Assembly: GCF_022024235.1 (NCBI RefSeq)
Contig: NZ_CP091800.1
Location: 216,501 to 280,500 of the forward strand
Direction: 5' to 3'
Source: Segatella baroniae B14
Lineage (GTDB): Bacteria > Bacteroidota > Bacteroidia > Bacteroidales > Bacteroidaceae
DNA length: 64,000 nucleotides
Positions 52,740 through 61,355 of the stretch are shown here, one piece after another. How positions within the stretch are numbered: the first letter of the stretch is position 1; every line of letters starts with the position of its first letter. Below the pieces are notes generated by a model. It was not told the origin of the DNA. It saw only the letters and a list, made by a program, of their open reading frames with translations, and searched no databases. The position numbers were made by a program, and so were the translations under genes.

Positions 52740-52792
52740 TCTGACTGGCAGTATCGAACTGCATCACTATTGCGACCACCTGTGCAATCAGA
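52740..52792 (-). ncRNA. tRNA-like element, copy B
   Basis: Same as copy A but with a complete seven-pair acceptor-like stem (TCTGATT with AGTCAGA, one G-U pair on the minus strand). On the plus strand a perfect TATCTTTG box (52731-52738) abuts it, so a plus-strand transcript is also possible. Confidence 0.4.
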
Positions 52793-53065
52793 TATTTGTT
52801 TCAAGTCATTAGCCAGAAGCCGAACTCCTGTCATTTTGCCACCATCTTTATTAAAGTATGTTTATTGTTGTATATTTTTGTTTTCTCGTCAAACGCTAGG
52901 TTTTCAGTTTCTCTCAGATTTTATCTTGACACCTCATAACCCTGATTTTTCTGATTTTCGCGTTTTTCTCTCATTTTTCCATCAAACACCCCTTTGATCA
53001 CCTTAACCGTCCTTCTAAAAAATTAATATTTTTTCACTCTTAATGGATAAGAAATCTTAACGCTC

Positions 53066-53096
53066 TTGCGTATTCGGGTAAAAAGTAGTACTTTTG
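53066..53096 (+). promoter_or_regulatory. Promoter driving a broken reading frame
   Basis: TTG (53066-53068), 20-bp spacer, TACTTTTG (53089-53096): a good Bacteroidota promoter, 7 bp before an ATG. The gene it served is cut off at about 53206. Confidence 0.6.
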
Positions 53097-53103
53097 TATA
53101 GAA

Positions 53104-53206
53104 ATGAGCGGAAAAGGCTCAATTTCCCGGATGTCTGATGAATGTCTGATGAAACAGGAAACGGTGTTTTCGTTTTATATTGTGTATCAGGCCGTTATGC
53201 GGAAGT
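53104..53206 (+). pseudogene. N-terminal scrap of an unknown gene
   Basis: The frame MSGKGSISRMSDECLMKQE to VYQAVMRK is preceded by a good promoter, then runs into the antisense of the flippase fragment. The joined frame that continues to 53367 is only the flippase read backwards. Confidence 0.45.
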
Positions 53207-53897
53207 TCACATTAGCTGCAAAATCTTTCCAATTGAAATACTTTACTGGTGAGAAAGATAATTCTGGCAATAGTCTCTTTTTAAATGATAAATTGAAATA
53301 CATTCCCACCAAGGCACTTATAAAACCTGAGAGGCTCATAAATACTATAGTTGGTGACAAGAAATAAAACAACAATATGATAGCAATAACTCTTACTATA
53401 TGAGTAATGACACTAATTCCAGATTGCAGATCTACTCTATTTTTAACAAAAGTTCCCAAGCCAAACATACCAGTTAACAAACCGATTATCATGGCTGCTG
53501 CTGAAAATACAAACATCAACCGAACATCGGTTAACAGAATATCTGGGACTGTAAGAATATTAGCAATGAAAACAATAGCAAAAATTGATACTATAGTAAA
53601 AAAGATAGACAGTACAATATTGGCAACCCAAATTGAATTAAAATATTGATTAGCTCCTTCTATATCATTCTTGTAAAACTTCATTGTAATAAAACGACCT
53701 GCCATAGAACCAACAGCGGCCGTTAAAATATTATTAAAATTTATAATGTTATTTACCAAGGGGAAAAAACTATATGCTTCTTTCCCTAGCGTTCTAATTA
53801 AATATGGTGTAAAAAAGAGAGAAATAAAAATGTTAACACCAAAAGATATGATATTAAATATTAAATTCCTAGCTATTTGCTTATTTTCACTTTGCAT
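53187..53897 (-). pseudogene. Polysaccharide flippase, N-terminal half only
   Basis: About 230 residues of a Wzx-type transporter: NLIFNIISFGVNIFISLFFTP, GKEAYSFFPLVNNI, AAVGSMAGRFITMKFY and about six membrane helices. Intact proteins have about 480 residues; the rest is lost at about 53200. It differs from the intact Wzx at 47386 and so comes from another locus. Confidence 0.75.
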
Positions 53898-53904
53898 AAT
53901 AATC

Positions 53905-54010
53905 TATAGTGACCAATATCACGAATAAACTGTTTGGGCAGCCCTGGTGTACTCAAAGGCCAAAAGCGACTACCAACGCCACCAGCCATGATTACGATGT
54001 GGGTATTCAT
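53905..54010 (-). pseudogene. manC: Mannose-1-phosphate guanylyltransferase (manC), 5' scrap
   Basis: Starts MNTHIVIMAGGVGSRFWPLS then PKQFI, the unmistakable N-terminus of ManC/CpsB enzymes. It breaks after about 30 residues into the flippase fragment. Confidence 0.75.
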
Positions 54011-54064
54011 TATTTAAATATTATGATTTGTGTCGATACCTGCTACAGGGACAGGCGAGTGACA

Positions 54065-54244
54065 TCAACTGAGATACATTTTAATTAGGATTATATTGCC
54101 TTTCGACATGAGTTTGATGTTTCTACGAAGCCAATGCCACAGCAATCGCCCTTCGGCATAGTATTTTGATGGACGTCGGTGGTTGGTTGCAATGAATGCC
54201 ATTACCTGCTCGTACTGCATCTGCCAGCGCTCGGATTGGGTCAT
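54065..54244 (-). CDS. Helicase-associated (HA) domain fragment, about 59 aa
   Basis: MTQSERWQMQYEQVMAFIAT followed by NHRRPSKYYAEGRLLWHWLR is one helicase-associated domain unit (PF03457-like, W..qYe.v..f...h.rrPS), usually repeated behind a helicase. Only one unit stands here. It may be a small stand-alone gene, or a scrap. Confidence 0.4.
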   Translation of the reverse strand: MTQSERWQMQYEQVMAFIATNHRRPSKYYAEGRLLWHWLRRNIKLMSKGNIILIKMYLS

Positions 54245-54288
54245 TAGGCACACCTCAGCCATTCTTGACACGGGGACAGTTTGTGGTT

Positions 54289-54393
54289 CTACATAAGAGT
54301 TACAATATATGGATCTTTACCTACGTGAGGATTACCTTCACCCTTTATAGTTAGTACCCCATTTTCCCATTTCATATCTTGCCAATCTTTATC
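54289..54393 (-). pseudogene. Unrecognised C-terminal scrap at the end of galE copy 2
   Basis: The frame DWQDMKWENGVLTIKGEG to KDPYIVTLM and stop looks coding but has no proper start; it overlaps the last codons of galE copy 2, whose C-terminus (GYEG) differs from copy 1 (GYDTKY). A recombination joint at this point is likely. Confidence 0.4.
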
Positions 54394-55405
54394 CTTCATA
54401 TCCATTAGGATTCTTCTTTTGCCAGTTCCAGCTATCACGGCACATATCCTCGATACCATGCTTAGCTTCCCAGCCTAGCTCTGCCTTTGCTTTAGCTGGA
54501 TTACAATAGCAGGTCGCGATATCACCAGGTCTTCTTTCTTTAAAAACATAAGGAACTTTAACACCATTTACTTTCATGAATGCATTAACCACATCAAGAA
54601 CAGAGTAGCCATGACCTGTACCAAGATTATAAATAGCTAAGCCTTTATTCTCCGTAATTGCTTTTAATGCAGCAACATGACCAGAGGCCAAGTCACATAC
54701 ATGAATATAATCACGAACACCAGTGCCATCAGGCGTATCATAGTCATTACCGAAGATACCCAATTCCTTACGCATGCCTACTGCTGTCTGGGTAATATAT
54801 GGCATCAAGTTGTTTGGTATACCATTAGGATTTTCTCCTATAGTTCCACATTCGTGAGCACCGATAGGGTTGAAGTAACGAAGAATAACAACATTCCATT
54901 CTGGATCTGCTTTCTGAACATCCATCAGCACCTGTTCCAACATAGATTTGGTCCAACCGTATGGATTAGTACATACTCCCTTAGGGCATTCCTCGGTAAT
55001 TGGGATGATAGCAGGATCACCATAAACAGTAGCAGAACTTGAAAAAATGATATTCTTACAACCATGCTTACGCATTACATCTACAAGTACGAATACGCCA
55101 TTCATGTTATTTTCATAATACTCCAAAGGCTTTGCTACAGATTCACCTACAGCTTTCAAACCTGCAAAGTTAATAACGGCATCAATCTTGTTTTCAGAGA
55201 ACACTTTATCCATAGCCTCGCGATCCCGAACGTCTGCTTCCACAAATGGAATTTCCTTACCAATAATTTTAGCTACACGACGCAATGCCTCTGGCTGTGA
55301 ATTTACAAAGTTATCTACAACCACAACTGAGTGCCCAGCTTTATCCAATTCGATAATCGTGTGTGAACCAATATAGCCCGCACCACCAGTTAGCAAAATA
55401 TTCAT
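54389..55405 (-). CDS. galE: UDP-glucose 4-epimerase (copy 2)
   Basis: 338 residues, almost the same protein as copy 1, with the same YxxxK (YGWTKSM) and NAD loop. The only notable change is the C-terminal end, GYEG instead of GYDTKY. Start chosen at the ATG at 55405, as in copy 1. It follows glmS copy 2. Confidence 0.9.
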   Translation of the reverse strand: MNILLTGGAGYIGSHTIIELDKAGHSVVVVDNFVNSQPEALRRVAKIIGKEIPFVEADVRDREAMDKVFSENKIDAVINFAGLKAVGESVAKPLEYYENNMNGVFVLVDVMRKHGCKNIIFSSSATVYGDPAIIPITEECPKGVCTNPYGWTKSMLEQVLMDVQKADPEWNVVILRYFNPIGAHECGTIGENPNGIPNNLMPYITQTAVGMRKELGIFGNDYDTPDGTGVRDYIHVCDLASGHVAALKAITENKGLAIYNLGTGHGYSVLDVVNAFMKVNGVKVPYVFKERRPGDIATCYCNPAKAKAELGWEAKHGIEDMCRDSWNWQKKNPNGYEG

Positions 55406-57300
55406 ACGCAATGATTTAAATTTAGTTGAAGTCAATCTTTTTATTCTACCGTCACACTCTTTGCCAAGTTTCGAGGCATATCCACGTTTAGACCTTTCTT
55501 CACTGCTACGTGATAAGATAGCAACTGCAAAGGAATAACGCTAAGCAACGGAGCAAAAGGACCAATTGTCTGTGGAATCTCTATTACCTCATCAGCAATC
55601 TCCCTTACATCCATATCACCTTCTGTAACCACAGCGAGGATTCTACCATTACGAGCTTTTACCTCTTTCATATTAGAGATTATCTTCTGATAGAGCTGGT
55701 GATGAGTTGCTATAAAAACGATAGGCATATCTTCGTCTACCAATGCAATAGGTCCATGTTTCATTTCTGCTGCTGGGTAACCTTCTGCATGGATATATGA
55801 GATTTCCTTCAATTTCAATGCACCTTCTAGAGCAACAGGATAATTGAATCCACGGCCTAAGTATAAGAAATTTTTAGCATAGGTATAACGATTTGAAAGT
55901 TTGTCTATCTTATCATTCTGCTCCAAAACTTTCTGTATCTTCTCAGGGATAGTAGCCAATTCTGCTATATACTCTGAATATTCCTTATCCGTTACTGTGC
56001 CTAGTGCATGGCCAAGCGCAATTGAAAGCATTGACAACACCACAACCTGACCTGTAAAGGCTTTGGTAGATGCAACACCAATCTCAGGACCTACATGAAT
56101 ATAAATACCTGTATCACTTTCACGAGCAATAGATGAACCAACACCATTAACGATTCCAAATACAAGAGCTCCGTTCTCTTTAGCCAATTGAATAGCAGCT
56201 AAAGTATCAGCAGTTTCACCACTTTGACTGATAGCAATAATGACATCATCCTTATCAATCACCGGTTCACGATAGCGGAACTCACTGGCATATTCTACTT
56301 CAACACGGATACGACACATCTTTTCAATTAACTGCTTACCAATAAGGCCAGCATGCCATGAAGTACCACAGGCGACAATGATGACATGACGAGCACGGAT
56401 AAGTTGAGATTTGAAGTTGGTAAGTGCTGATAAGTTGATCTTGTTATTCTCTGGATGATCCTTATCAACAAACAAGCGTCCACGAATACAGTTTCTGATA
56501 CATTCCGGTTGATCATAGATTTCTTTCAGCATAAAATGAGGGAAACCACCTTTGGTCAATTGAGATATATCGAGATCTACCTTCTTGATGTCAAAGTCTA
56601 CACTATGATTGTTTAAATCGATTATCTTGATGTCTTCTCCTGAATGAATACAAGCAATCTGCTCATCATCTAAATAGATTACTTTATCGGTATATTCTAC
56701 GATAGGAGAAGCATCACTACCGACAAAAAACTCACTATTATTTTCGCCAACACCAACAACCAATGGACTTGATTTACGGGCAGCAATCAATGTATCAGGA
56801 TGATTCTTATCTATCACAGCAATAGCATAAGCACCAATAACTTTATTCAAAGCTGCACAAACAGCATCTAAGAGATTCTCTGTTTGACGATAAGAATAGT
56901 CTATGAGCTGAACAAGAACTTCTGTATCCGTCTCGCTCTTAAACTCATATCCCTTATCTATCAGCTGCTGTTTTAGCTCAATATAATTCTCAATGATACC
57001 ATTATGTACCAAAGCCAAATCACCACTCATGGATACATGAGGATGAGCATTGGTCGCATTCGGTTGACCATGCGTAGCCCAACGAGTATGAGCTATACCA
57101 ATGGTACCTTTAATATCTTTATCGGCTGCAACATGCTCCAATTCTGAAACCTTACCCTTTGCCTTATAGACATTAAGTTGGTCTTGGTGCACCATAGCAA
57201 CACCAGCAGAGTCATATCCACGGTATTCCAAACGATGCAAACCTTTAATCAGAATAGGGTAAGCTTGTTTTGTGCCTATATATCCTACAATTCCACACAT
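54397..57300. repeat. Long direct repeat, arm 2 (glmS-galE)
   Basis: Partner of 23437-26340 at an offset of exactly 30,960 bp along the whole length. Ends abruptly at the glmS start codon and near the galE stop. Confidence 0.9.
55441..57300 (-). CDS. glmS: Glutamine-fructose-6-phosphate aminotransferase (copy 2)
   Basis: 619 residues, same architecture as copy 1: Cys2 nucleophile (MCGIVGYIG), SIS domains, C-terminal PRNLAKSVTVE. It differs from copy 1 at a few residues (MVHQDQLN versus MVHNDSLN; CIHSGED versus CIRPGED). It is the first gene of the locus, so it may be transcribed from the 100-bp region upstream, in which I see no strict TAnnTTTG box. Confidence 0.95.
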   Translation of the reverse strand: MCGIVGYIGTKQAYPILIKGLHRLEYRGYDSAGVAMVHQDQLNVYKAKGKVSELEHVAADKDIKGTIGIAHTRWATHGQPNATNAHPHVSMSGDLALVHNGIIENYIELKQQLIDKGYEFKSETDTEVLVQLIDYSYRQTENLLDAVCAALNKVIGAYAIAVIDKNHPDTLIAARKSSPLVVGVGENNSEFFVGSDASPIVEYTDKVIYLDDEQIACIHSGEDIKIIDLNNHSVDFDIKKVDLDISQLTKGGFPHFMLKEIYDQPECIRNCIRGRLFVDKDHPENNKINLSALTNFKSQLIRARHVIIVACGTSWHAGLIGKQLIEKMCRIRVEVEYASEFRYREPVIDKDDVIIAISQSGETADTLAAIQLAKENGALVFGIVNGVGSSIARESDTGIYIHVGPEIGVASTKAFTGQVVVLSMLSIALGHALGTVTDKEYSEYIAELATIPEKIQKVLEQNDKIDKLSNRYTYAKNFLYLGRGFNYPVALEGALKLKEISYIHAEGYPAAEMKHGPIALVDEDMPIVFIATHHQLYQKIISNMKEVKARNGRILAVVTEGDMDVREIADEVIEIPQTIGPFAPLLSVIPLQLLSYHVAVKKGLNVDMPRNLAKSVTVE

Positions 57301-57399
57301 AAAAGTATTTTAACTTATCCCACTTTTGAGATACTATTAATTATTATCTGCCACTAGCTTTGGTAGTACATTATTAAGTACACCTTAAAATCAATTAGT

Positions 57400-57790
57400 C
57401 TATTGATGTGTAATATATTGTTCTAAAGCTTTCTCCAATAGGAATAGAGATCTTTTTAGAGCTTCTTTGTTAAGCACATAAGCAAGTTGTACTTGATTTT
57501 TACCAAGTTCTGGTGTGCTATAGAAACCGGCTGCTGGTGCCATCATGATTGTCTCTTGTTGACCTGTAGTTTCATTTTTATATCGGAAATCTGAAAGACA
57601 CCAGCTACAAAAATCTTCAGCATCCTCAACAGGTAACTTGGCTACAGTATAGAATGCACCCATTGGAATTGGGGTATATCAACCTGGAATACGATTAATG
57701 CCATCAATCAAACATTTACGTCTCTCAAGATATTCCTCATAAACGTCTCGAGAATAAGTGAATAATAACTTTTCCACTGTTGGGGATATA
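57400..57790 (-). pseudogene. Aspartate aminotransferase-like gene, 3' remnant
   Basis: The tail MGAFYTVAKLPVEDAEDFCS to MMAPAAGFYSTPELGKNQV is the C-terminus of class I aminotransferases (AspB type). Upstream in frame, YEEYLERRKCLIDGINRIPG is separated from it by a TGA, and the first 300 residues, including the PLP lysine, are missing. Confidence 0.8.
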
Positions 57791-57937
57791 CAGTAAACCT
57801 AAGATAGCCTGTTAACTTATGTATGGTTACACTAAAGCAAAGATTTTGCTGATTTCCAGACATTTATACTCAATATACCATACAATAGTAATAGAAAATG
57901 CCTAATAAATGGTATTTCCTATGTGCTCGACTTACTT

Positions 57938-57945
57938 TAATTTTG
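57938..57945 (+). promoter_or_regulatory. -7 box of the cysK-nif-like operon
   Basis: TAATTTTG matches TAnnTTTG. The leader to the cysK ATG is about 95 nt and has an unusual strong Shine-Dalgarno (AGGAGGAATAATT) for this phylum. No conserved -33 is obvious. Confidence 0.5.
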
Positions 57946-58042
57946 CACACAGAAAAACATATTGTTTGATTAGATTACTTGAAGTAGTAGTCTTTCGATT
58001 GAAAAACATTAAATTATATAATAGCTAACAGGAGGAATAATT

Positions 58043-58981
58043 ATGGCAAAGATTATTGAAAGTTCTCTCGAGTTGATTGGTAATACACCACTTCTAAAAC
58101 TCAACAATTATTCAAAAAAGGCTGGGGTTAATCAGGCAACACTCTTGGCTAAATTGGAATATCTCAATCCTGCCGGTTCGGTTAAGGATCGTATTGCTCT
58201 TGCTATGATAGAGGATGCTGAGAATAAAGGGCTATTGAAGCCTGGCGCTACTATCATAGAGCCAACTTCTGGTAATACGGGTATCGGTTTAGCCGCTGTG
58301 GCTTCTGCTAAGGGGTATAAGGCTATTCTTACTCTGCCTGATACGATGAGCGTTGAGCGCAGAAATCTGTTAAAGGCTTATGGTGCTGAGATTGTCTTGA
58401 CAGAAGGTGCCAAGGGTATGAAGGGGGCTATTGCTAAGGCTGATGAACTCAATAGGAGTATTCCGGGGTCGGTGATTCTCGGACAGTTTGTTAATCCTGC
58501 TAATCCTGAAATTCATCGTAAGACTACAGGACCTGAGATTTGGGATCAGACGGATGGCAATGTTGATATCTTTGTTGCAGGTGTCGGCACTGGTGGTACA
58601 CTTTCGGGTGTCGGCGAATATCTGAAGTCGAAGAACGCTAACGTGAAGATTGTTGCTGTAGAGCCTGCTACGTCTCCGGTATTGACCAAAGGTATTGCTG
58701 GACCTCATAAGATACAGGGTATCGGAGCCGGATTTATTCCTGATACACTGAATATAAAAATCTATGACGAAGTGATTGCTATCGAAAACGAAGATGCTTT
58801 TGCTGAAGGTAAAAAGTTTGCGGTTAGCGAGGGTATTCTTGTTGGAATCTCTTCTGGTGCAGCTTTAAAGGCTGCGTCGATTCTGGCAGCTCGCCCAGAG
58901 AATGAAGGTAAGAACATCGTCGTGTTGCTGCCTGATTCTGGTGACAGATACTTGTCTACAGCTTTATTCTCTAATAACTAA
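58043..58981 (+). CDS. cysK: Cysteine synthase (O-acetylserine sulfhydrylase)
   Basis: A 312-residue PLP enzyme: NPAGSVKDRIALAM with the PLP Lys, TSGNTGIGLA (substrate loop), GVGTGGTLSGVG (phosphate loop) and SSGAALKAA. It makes cysteine from O-acetylserine and sulfide. It is intact, and directly followed (110 bp, with one hairpin) by the nifB-like gene, suggesting a link between sulfur supply and the nitrogenase-like system. In some operons a CysK paralogue accepts methanethiol or other thiols; that cannot be told here. Confidence 0.95.
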   Translation: MAKIIESSLELIGNTPLLKLNNYSKKAGVNQATLLAKLEYLNPAGSVKDRIALAMIEDAENKGLLKPGATIIEPTSGNTGIGLAAVASAKGYKAILTLPDTMSVERRNLLKAYGAEIVLTEGAKGMKGAIAKADELNRSIPGSVILGQFVNPANPEIHRKTTGPEIWDQTDGNVDIFVAGVGTGGTLSGVGEYLKSKNANVKIVAVEPATSPVLTKGIAGPHKIQGIGAGFIPDTLNIKIYDEVIAIENEDAFAEGKKFAVSEGILVGISSGAALKAASILAARPENEGKNIVVLLPDSGDRYLSTALFSNN

Positions 58982-59011
58982 TCCTATTTTTTTTTGAGCG
59001 ATTTCCTTGTC

Positions 59012-59037
59012 TACCGAGAGCAAAAATGTTCTCGGTA
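59012..59037 (+). promoter_or_regulatory. Hairpin between cysK and nifB-like gene
   Basis: TACCGAGA-gcaaaaatgt-TCTCGGTA, an 8-bp perfect stem. A T-run lies before rather than after it (58986-58995), so it is a poor plus-strand terminator; it may end minus-strand transcripts or limit read-through. Confidence 0.5.
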
Positions 59038-59091
59038 AGATAAATATATGTCTATCTAAAAAGATTTATAAGTGAAATTCCAAATAGAATT

Positions 59092-59964
59092 ATGACTGAA
59101 ATTCAAGAGAAATTACGAAATAATCACCCTTGCTTTGCTGAGAAACCTGGTAATCTCGGAAGAATTCATCTGCCGGTTAGCCCAGCTTGTAACATCGGTT
59201 GCCGATTTTGCAGCCGTGTCTTGAATGATACGGAGCAGCGACCTGGTGTAACCGCTAAGGTTATCACTCCAGAGGAGAGTATCGCTATTCTTAAAAAGGC
59301 ATTAAAGATATGTCCTGCTATCAAGGTGGCTGGTATCGCTGGACCGGGTGATACTTTGGCTACAGATACGGCTCTGCAGACATTCCGTTTAATTGATAAG
59401 GAGTTTCCTCATTTGCTTAAATGTATGAGTACTAACGGATTATTGCTTGCTGAGAAGGCTGACGAAGTGATAGAGGCGAAGATAGACTCTTTGACGGTTA
59501 CGGTGAATGCTGTAGACCCTGAGATAGAAGCCAAACTGAATAAGTTTGTCGTGTATCATGGCAAAAAGTATGATGCGCTGGAGGGGGCTAAGATCTTGAT
59601 CGAAAACCAACTCAATGGTATTCGAAAGGTGGCGGAGAGTGGTATCACTGTGAAGGTGAACACGGTATTGGTGCCTAAAATCAATGGGCATCACATCGAA
59701 CAGATAGCCAAGACGGTTTCTTCGCTGGGTGCTTCGATTTATAATATCATTCCTTTGATACCGACGTATGAACTCAAGGATGAGAAGGCTCCTTTCTGTT
59801 TCCAGATAGAGGAGGCGAGAAAGCAAGCTGAGAAATACATGGATGTGTTCCGCCACTGTAATCGCTGTCGTGCCGATGCGGTAGGTGTTCCGGGGGTGAA
59901 TGATTTCTCCAAGGAGGTTTATTCAGAGGACTTTGTTGTATCAGAAACTTTCTCACATGGATAA
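59092..59964 (+). CDS. nifB: NifB-like radical SAM protein (no NifX domain)
   Basis: 290 residues. CNIGCRFC at residues 33-40 binds the SAM [4Fe-4S] cluster, HPCFAEKPGNLGRIHLPVSP is the NifB N-terminal signature, GPGDTLA follows, and the tail CNRCRADAVG matches the CxxCRADAVG end of NifB. NifB builds the [8Fe-9S-C] core (NifB-co) of nitrogenase cofactors. The usual C-terminal NifX-like domain is absent and is encoded by the next gene, overlapping by 8 bp. So this system probably uses a NifB-co type cofactor. Confidence 0.85.
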   Translation: MTEIQEKLRNNHPCFAEKPGNLGRIHLPVSPACNIGCRFCSRVLNDTEQRPGVTAKVITPEESIAILKKALKICPAIKVAGIAGPGDTLATDTALQTFRLIDKEFPHLLKCMSTNGLLLAEKADEVIEAKIDSLTVTVNAVDPEIEAKLNKFVVYHGKKYDALEGAKILIENQLNGIRKVAESGITVKVNTVLVPKINGHHIEQIAKTVSSLGASIYNIIPLIPTYELKDEKAPFCFQIEEARKQAEKYMDVFRHCNRCRADAVGVPGVNDFSKEVYSEDFVVSETFSHG

Positions 59965-60325
59965 CGAGCATCAATATAACGCATTTCGTGTTGCTGCTGC
60001 TTCGACGGATTACGGGTATACCGTGGATGTTCATTTTGGCAGAGCAACTGAGTTTTATATATACCAGTTTTTTGATGGGGAGTGGGATTACCTGGAAAAG
60101 CGTTCGGTAGAGCCGGTATGTCTGGGTGGAAGTCATTCTTCTTCAGAAATGGAGGCGAGAATTAATCTCTTTCAGGATTGCCAGTATATTATCGCTTCGC
60201 GAATAGGTGTGGGAGCGATTTCTTTGATGAGGCAAAAGGGCATTACGGCGATGGCTTTGCCGGGAGATCTTCTTGAGGCTTTAGAAAAAGTACAGTCGTA
60301 TAACGAAATACAAAATTTATTTTAA
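59957..60325 (+). CDS. nifX: NifX/NafY-like dinitrogenase cofactor-carrier domain protein
   Basis: 122 residues from the ATG at 59957, which overlaps the nifB-like stop by 8 bp. FRVAAASTDYGYTVDVHFGR, then YIIASRIGVGAISLMRQKG and the end strand fit the NifX/NifB C-terminal Fe-Mo cofactor-binding fold (RNase H-like), where His in VHFGRA is a cluster contact. It most likely holds or passes NifB-co to the catalytic protein. Confidence 0.75.
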   Translation: MDNEHQYNAFRVAAASTDYGYTVDVHFGRATEFYIYQFFDGEWDYLEKRSVEPVCLGGSHSSSEMEARINLFQDCQYIIASRIGVGAISLMRQKGITAMALPGDLLEALEKVQSYNEIQNLF

Positions 60326-60326
60326 G

Positions 60327-61250
<924 letters not shown>

Positions 61251-61355
61251 TGTATGGGGTACAAGATTGCAGTGGCTGTACAAAAATAGATTGTGCAATA
61301 TTACAATAAGATAGATGGGAGAAAGCTAAAGTTTAAGTATCAACAAGAGTAAATT

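Larger units (their letters stand above)
52178..53088. other. 900-bp gap with structured repeats and no confident gene
   Basis: Contains two copies of a 53-bp tRNA-like element (52223-52275 and 52740-52792), a hairpin GTCTGCG...CGCAGAC (52322-52345), a hairpin TCGGGCA-accttg-TGCCCGA (about 52542-52561), and one 38-codon minus-strand frame (52356-52472). Sequence from 52800 to 53060 is C- and T-rich without features I can name. Confidence 0.5.

Noticed and set aside
53208..53367. Plus-strand continuation of the 53104 frame
   Set aside because: It is the antisense of the flippase fragment, which has clear membrane-protein character.
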